Positions 60,626-64,000 of a DNA stretch of 64,000 nucleotides are shown here, piece by piece. The position numbers and the translations under genes are program-made. The notes beneath the pieces are model-generated. The model was not told the DNA's origin and made no database searches. It was given only the letters and a program-made list of their open reading frames with translations. The stretch is taken from contig DASXSU010000091.1 in NCBI GenBank assembly GCA_036505795.1, forward strand, positions 10,063 through 74,062, in the 5' to 3' direction. Position 1 is the first letter of the stretch; each line of letters starts with the position of its first letter. This DNA is from NS-11 sp036505795 (GTDB taxonomy: Bacteria; Nitrospirota; Nitrospiria; Nitrospirales; NS-4).

Positions 60626-60643
60626 AAAATAAATCTGTCCCCA
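60626..60643. repeat. Possible REP-like motif in the scar
   Basis: AAAATAAATCTGTCCCCA lies between the two gene relics. Its core CTGTCCCC recurs at 17581-17588, and a near variant of its complement is at 5163-5170. Confidence 0.25.
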
Positions 60644-60647
60644 ATTC

Positions 60648-60672
60648 TTCACTATACGGCCAGCATCGGTAA
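60648..60672 (+). pseudogene. Relic of a CHAT-gene 3' end
   Basis: The plus strand closely matches the last ~30 nt of the CHAT gene (58504-58531) with a small deletion, and still ends YGQHR then TAA. No upstream gene accompanies it. Confidence 0.55.
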
Positions 60673-60707
60673 AAACGACTGCTAGAATGCAGTCCGTCTT
60701 GTTCCGA

Positions 60708-63125
60708 TCAGAACTTTTTGCTAATCGGTACGATGAGATCGGCGACTCCCTGAATCTGCCAGCGTTGATTTGGTCCGGTGTGACAACCATACTGTTGTAC
60801 GTTGGCTTGATCCGCCTTACTGCCACCGGTGACATCGATGCACTTTCCGCTTGATGCAGCGGCGATTTGGTAGACATCCGGTCCGACCGGCGTGAGTCGC
60901 CACCGCTGATTAGCTCCCTGATGGCACCCATACTGCTGGACGTTCGCCTGATCAGCCTGGCTGCCCCCTGCGACGTCCAGACATTTTCCGCTATGCTCAG
61001 CGATGATCTGGTATTCCCCAGTGGAGACCGGTCTAAGCAGCCATCTCTGGTTTGCGCCATTGTTGCAGGCATATTGCTGAATGTTTGCCTGATCGTTCAG
61101 GCTGCCCGCCGCGACGTCCAAACACTTGCCGCTGTTCTGATTGATGATGGTGGGATTGGTTGGTTGCTTGGCTTTAATCTTTGTTCCACCTGGTTTAAGA
61201 TCCAGCTTCGCCGCGAGTCCGCCGGGCCGTATAGGCATAATGATCGCGGGTGGCGGTCCGCTGGCCGGAATGATCGTGACTTGGCCCTGAGGACTCACGG
61301 TAATCGTCGAAGCCTGATTTTGAAACTGGACGTGATATTGACCCGGCGTGAGGTTGGGAACGACGAGGTTCCCTGTGCCTTTGGCCACGGCGACATGGAT
61401 CGGAACCTGGTTAGCGGCTAAAGGCGTAAGCACTGCGGTCCCGCCCTGAGCCGCGGCAGTTCCAAGCGATCCCGCTAATAGAAAATTGCCGGCTTGGGCG
61501 CTTGCAACGGTCTGGAACGTGTTAAGTGTGCGGTCGCGGACTTTAAGTTGGTTCATCGCATTGTTGATCCCTGCTTGCTGGGTCGGCGTGCTGCAATCCA
61601 GGAACGCGAACGTCCCAAATAATTCATCGAGGTACACATCGGCGCACAGCTCCTTATTGGGGTTGCTGTCCGCGATCTCGTACTCCGCTAATATACTATG
61701 CGTGATTTCGCGCCCAACGGTGTTCCGAATTTCGACTGTGGATGTCGTAGTCTCAGTGTGACGAGATGTAAAATCCGGCACCGGCAAAACTCCGCCGACC
61801 GGCCCAGCAAGAGATCCGATCGCGCTTAGTGGCACGGTAAAACCCTCACTGGCGGTTGTGGATGTGCTGCGCGCATAGGCATTGGTCACGTCGTCCCCAT
61901 GGATTTGGCCGGGCTGGGAACCGCCGCCGACCCCAGCCCCTACGAATGGTGGGACATAGGCCCTTCTGACATACAGATACCGATTTGTAGGCAACGGACC
62001 GCGAGGATTGCTCAGGAGCGGGTCCAGCGCGGCGAGTTCCGCCTTCTCATTGACAGTCAGGTTCGCAGGGATACTGCCTGGTGGAGATATGCGCAGTGTG
62101 TCCATTCGGATAGGAATCACTTTCTGGTCGAGGTTGTCCCGTTGGTTAACCACTGCATCTCTGTCGAGCGCCGATTGGTAAAGATCAAAGGTGGGCCGGA
62201 CCACAGCGATCATGAGATCCCCAGCTCCAGGTCCCATGGGATTATTGTTACGGTATGAGGTGAAACTTGCCACACTGACCTTCTGGTAAATGTCGTCGCC
62301 TGATCCACGTGTGACCGTTTCGGTTGGTGATGTATAACTGATCGGCCCGATCCCCCAGCTGTCCTGTGCGGCCACCGAATTGGAAGACCCCTCGTAAACG
62401 CTCACTTTTGCGCCCACTGCGGTTGACACAGTCATCTTCGACCAGCTTTGGTCCCCTGGTGGCCGGTAGATAATCGCCAGTGGAAGTAGATAGGGCGCCA
62501 TCTGGGAATTGGGACGCTTGACGGTCTGCAGTGTGGATGGAAGATTCACTAAATAATGGCCGCTGGAGAATGATTCCGCGATGGACGGGTCAAGCCACAC
62601 TTCCACACTCAGATTAACCGACTGGTGAATCCACCAAACCCTCCCACCGGGTTGGATCGTGAAAGGGAAGCCTGAACTTCCCTCGTTATCCCCCAACGCG
62701 GTTGTGTAAGGCATGGTTTGCGGCTGGATGGCTCCGGCCTGGTCCCAATGCGGCCGTGCAGTCACCTTGAACTGCACATTGATTTTGTCGCGTATCGCAC
62801 GTGGAATGCCCCAAAACGTGGAGTGATACTCAATCTGAACGGGGTAGTAAATGTAGTCGGCAGAAACTTGAGCCTGAGGCGCGGCGGTATTGGGAATGAC
62901 GTCCACATGAATCTGACCCCCTCCGCCCGGGTCGCCGAGCCCTGGTTTGAGTTTCCACCATCCGGAAGCCGGAGTGTTCTGGCCACCATAGGCATAGTAG
63001 GTGAAGCGCAACGTCATGACGGAAGAACCACCGGTGACGGGATAATTTTCGCTTAAGCTGGCATTCGCAGACGCTGCAGATAACGAGCAGCAAAACAGCA
63101 GAGCAAACAATAATTTGGTTCTCAT
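60708..63125 (-). CDS. Secreted ricin-type beta-trefoil lectin protein
   Basis: 805 aa. ATG 63125 (Shine-Dalgarno AAGGAG) gives the signal peptide KLLFALLFCCSLSAASANA. The large N-terminal part (about residues 25-660) is beta-rich and not recognised. The C-terminus is a ricin-B/CBM13 trefoil of three repeats, each with GKCLDVAGGS-type then QQYGCHQGANQRW, so sugar binding is likely. The open frame upstream to 63254 precedes the signal peptide and is rejected. A second lectin gene lies 25 nt upstream on the same strand. Confidence 0.85.
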   Translation of the reverse strand: MRTKLLFALLFCCSLSAASANASLSENYPVTGGSSVMTLRFTYYAYGGQNTPASGWWKLKPGLGDPGGGGQIHVDVIPNTAAPQAQVSADYIYYPVQIEYHSTFWGIPRAIRDKINVQFKVTARPHWDQAGAIQPQTMPYTTALGDNEGSSGFPFTIQPGGRVWWIHQSVNLSVEVWLDPSIAESFSSGHYLVNLPSTLQTVKRPNSQMAPYLLPLAIIYRPPGDQSWSKMTVSTAVGAKVSVYEGSSNSVAAQDSWGIGPISYTSPTETVTRGSGDDIYQKVSVASFTSYRNNNPMGPGAGDLMIAVVRPTFDLYQSALDRDAVVNQRDNLDQKVIPIRMDTLRISPPGSIPANLTVNEKAELAALDPLLSNPRGPLPTNRYLYVRRAYVPPFVGAGVGGGSQPGQIHGDDVTNAYARSTSTTASEGFTVPLSAIGSLAGPVGGVLPVPDFTSRHTETTTSTVEIRNTVGREITHSILAEYEIADSNPNKELCADVYLDELFGTFAFLDCSTPTQQAGINNAMNQLKVRDRTLNTFQTVASAQAGNFLLAGSLGTAAAQGGTAVLTPLAANQVPIHVAVAKGTGNLVVPNLTPGQYHVQFQNQASTITVSPQGQVTIIPASGPPPAIIMPIRPGGLAAKLDLKPGGTKIKAKQPTNPTIINQNSGKCLDVAAGSLNDQANIQQYACNNGANQRWLLRPVSTGEYQIIAEHSGKCLDVAGGSQADQANVQQYGCHQGANQRWRLTPVGPDVYQIAAASSGKCIDVTGGSKADQANVQQYGCHTGPNQRWQIQGVADLIVPISKKF

Positions 63126-63150
63126 GACGGGACTCCTTATCCGCGCATAG

Positions 63151-64000
63151 TTATTTCCACTGAATGAACCAGCGCTGATGGTTATTCGTCGTCTGGCCGT
63201 TGACACAAGCAGCCTGTTGCACAGGAACGCCATTCGCCGAGTTATTCGGCCCACCCGACACGCTTAAGCACATGTCAGCGTTGGCTTGAGTCGCCTGCTT
63301 CGGCGCGTATTTCAACCCTGATCCCTGAGGGTTGAAGAAACTTTGTCCCCATTGCTGATTGGGTCCACCGTGGCAATGGTATTGCTGAACATTGACGCCG
63401 GAACTCACGCTGCCGTTCGCGACGTCGATGCACTTGCCGCTATTCACGCTCACAAAGGCCGGATTGCTGGCGTCAGCACGAGGGTCCAAGTACCAGAGCT
63501 GGTTTGCCCCACCGTGGCAGTCATACTGGTTAATCGTCACGCTGTCGCGGAGATCCCCGTTTGGAATATCCAGGCACTTTCGTACTTGCGGTTGACCGGG
63601 ATTCGGTATGGTGAATAGACTCAATGGTCTTGGCCGCAGGCTACCTGTCGTTCCTGCTGATATGACTTGCGACAGATTTACCATTCCCGGAATCCAGTCC
63701 TTGAAGAACGGCGATCCAATCTGGGTATGCTCGGTATTCTGTGGATTCGTGCTTAACGCAATTCCGGTAATGATAGCCGTCGGAACTCCGTTCTGCTGTG
63801 TGACACACGGCATGCCGTCATCATCATTTTCCACTATGTCGGTCTGCCGTCGTGACACCGCGACATACCCGTTTCCCGCGGAGCGTTGGACTTGGAGTTC
63901 GGCCCGCTTTAAGACGCTTTGGGGGGAAAAGCCGAGGCAGAACAGGGGTTCGTTATTGGGAAGCGTGGCGCGTTGGTCAAACGTAAAGACTGCCCCATTC
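63151..64000 (-). CDS. Ricin-type lectin-domain protein (5' end outside window)
   Basis: The frame is open on the minus strand to the window edge (reading NGAVFTFDQRATLPNNEPLF near 63999), so the GTG at 63858 is internal and the start lies beyond 64000. About 280 residues are visible. The C-terminal trefoil carries KCLDIPNGDL, QYDCHGGANQLW, GKCIDVANGS, QYHCHGGPNQQW and ends NNHQRWFIQWK. The upstream part (GFSPQSVLKRAELQVQRSAG) is unrecognised. It is probably co-transcribed with the 60708 lectin gene. Confidence 0.85.
   Translation of the reverse strand, partial: NGAVFTFDQRATLPNNEPLFCLGFSPQSVLKRAELQVQRSAGNGYVAVSRRQTDIVENDDDGMPCVTQQNGVPTAIITGIALSTNPQNTEHTQIGSPFFKDWIPGMVNLSQVISAGTTGSLRPRPLSLFTIPNPGQPQVRKCLDIPNGDLRDSVTINQYDCHGGANQLWYLDPRADASNPAFVSVNSGKCIDVANGSVSSGVNVQQYHCHGGPNQQWGQSFFNPQGSGLKYAPKQATQANADMCLSVSGGPNNSANGVPVQQAACVNGQTTNNHQRWFIQWK

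Noticed and set aside
60708..61160. Regularly spaced repeats resembling a CRISPR array
   Set aside because: They are the three coding repeats of the ricin-type trefoil, about 140 nt apart, without uniform short repeats or spacers.

Overview
This 64 kb window is a dense, high-GC bacterial chromosome segment. Gene content points to a Gram-negative (diderm) bacterium: lpxD, lolCD, lnt, a TonB-dependent receptor, several lipoproteins and multihaem or haem-binding exported proteins. My best guess is Nitrospirota (Nitrospira-like), with NC10 or another deep diderm lineage as the alternative. This rests on gene order and protein style only; no rRNA gene is present to settle it.

Layout. 1-13.6 kb is a rightward run of housekeeping genes: the 3' part of clpC, tsaD, hflX, then the tightly packed nth-yicC-gmk-rpoZ-coaBC-TPR-aroQ-efp-accB-accC-thiE run. 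13.6-17.6 kb holds lpxD facing left and trpF-trpB-trpA facing right from overlapping divergent promoters. 17.6-23.8 kb is a leftward operon lnt-prfB-lysS-lolC-lolD; prfB carries the classical RF2 programmed +1 frameshift. 23.9-33.3 kb holds a 2-hydroxyacid-dehydrogenase-like protein lacking the usual catalytic His, a CxxC thioredoxin-fold protein, a 54-aa zinc-ribbon protein, an AddB/AddA-type recombination nuclease-helicase pair and unknown genes. 33.3-39.2 kb is a sparser accessory stretch of small exported or membrane proteins, a TonB receptor, a nitroreductase and a YtxH-like protein. 39.4-45.9 kb holds a stand-alone fusA and pdhA-pdhB-pdhC-lipA (pyruvate or branched 2-oxoacid dehydrogenase E1/E2 plus lipoyl synthase, no E3).

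The most unusual block is 46.2-53.6 kb: a MutL/GlmL-type ASKHA ATPase, a KOW/biotinyl-like protein, an exported single-haem DUF3365 protein, a fibronectin-like plus DUF6754-type membrane protein and three further membrane proteins, mostly with 1-4 nt stop/start overlaps. It looks like a dedicated membrane complex of unknown function. It is followed by a Memo-family protein with an N-terminal extension, and by an exported protein coupled to a CHAT-peptidase lipoprotein. The right end holds a dihaem lipoprotein with fibronectin-like modules and two ricin-type lectin proteins. Between them lies a scar with 3'-end relics of both a CHAT gene and a lectin gene.

A recurrent regulatory theme is near-consensus sigma70-type promoters whose -10 box ends only 5-9 nt before a start codon (lpxD, trpF, trpB, lnt, 24943, 32481, pdhA). 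This implies leaderless transcripts alongside normal Shine-Dalgarno genes. hflX appears to start at an ATT codon.
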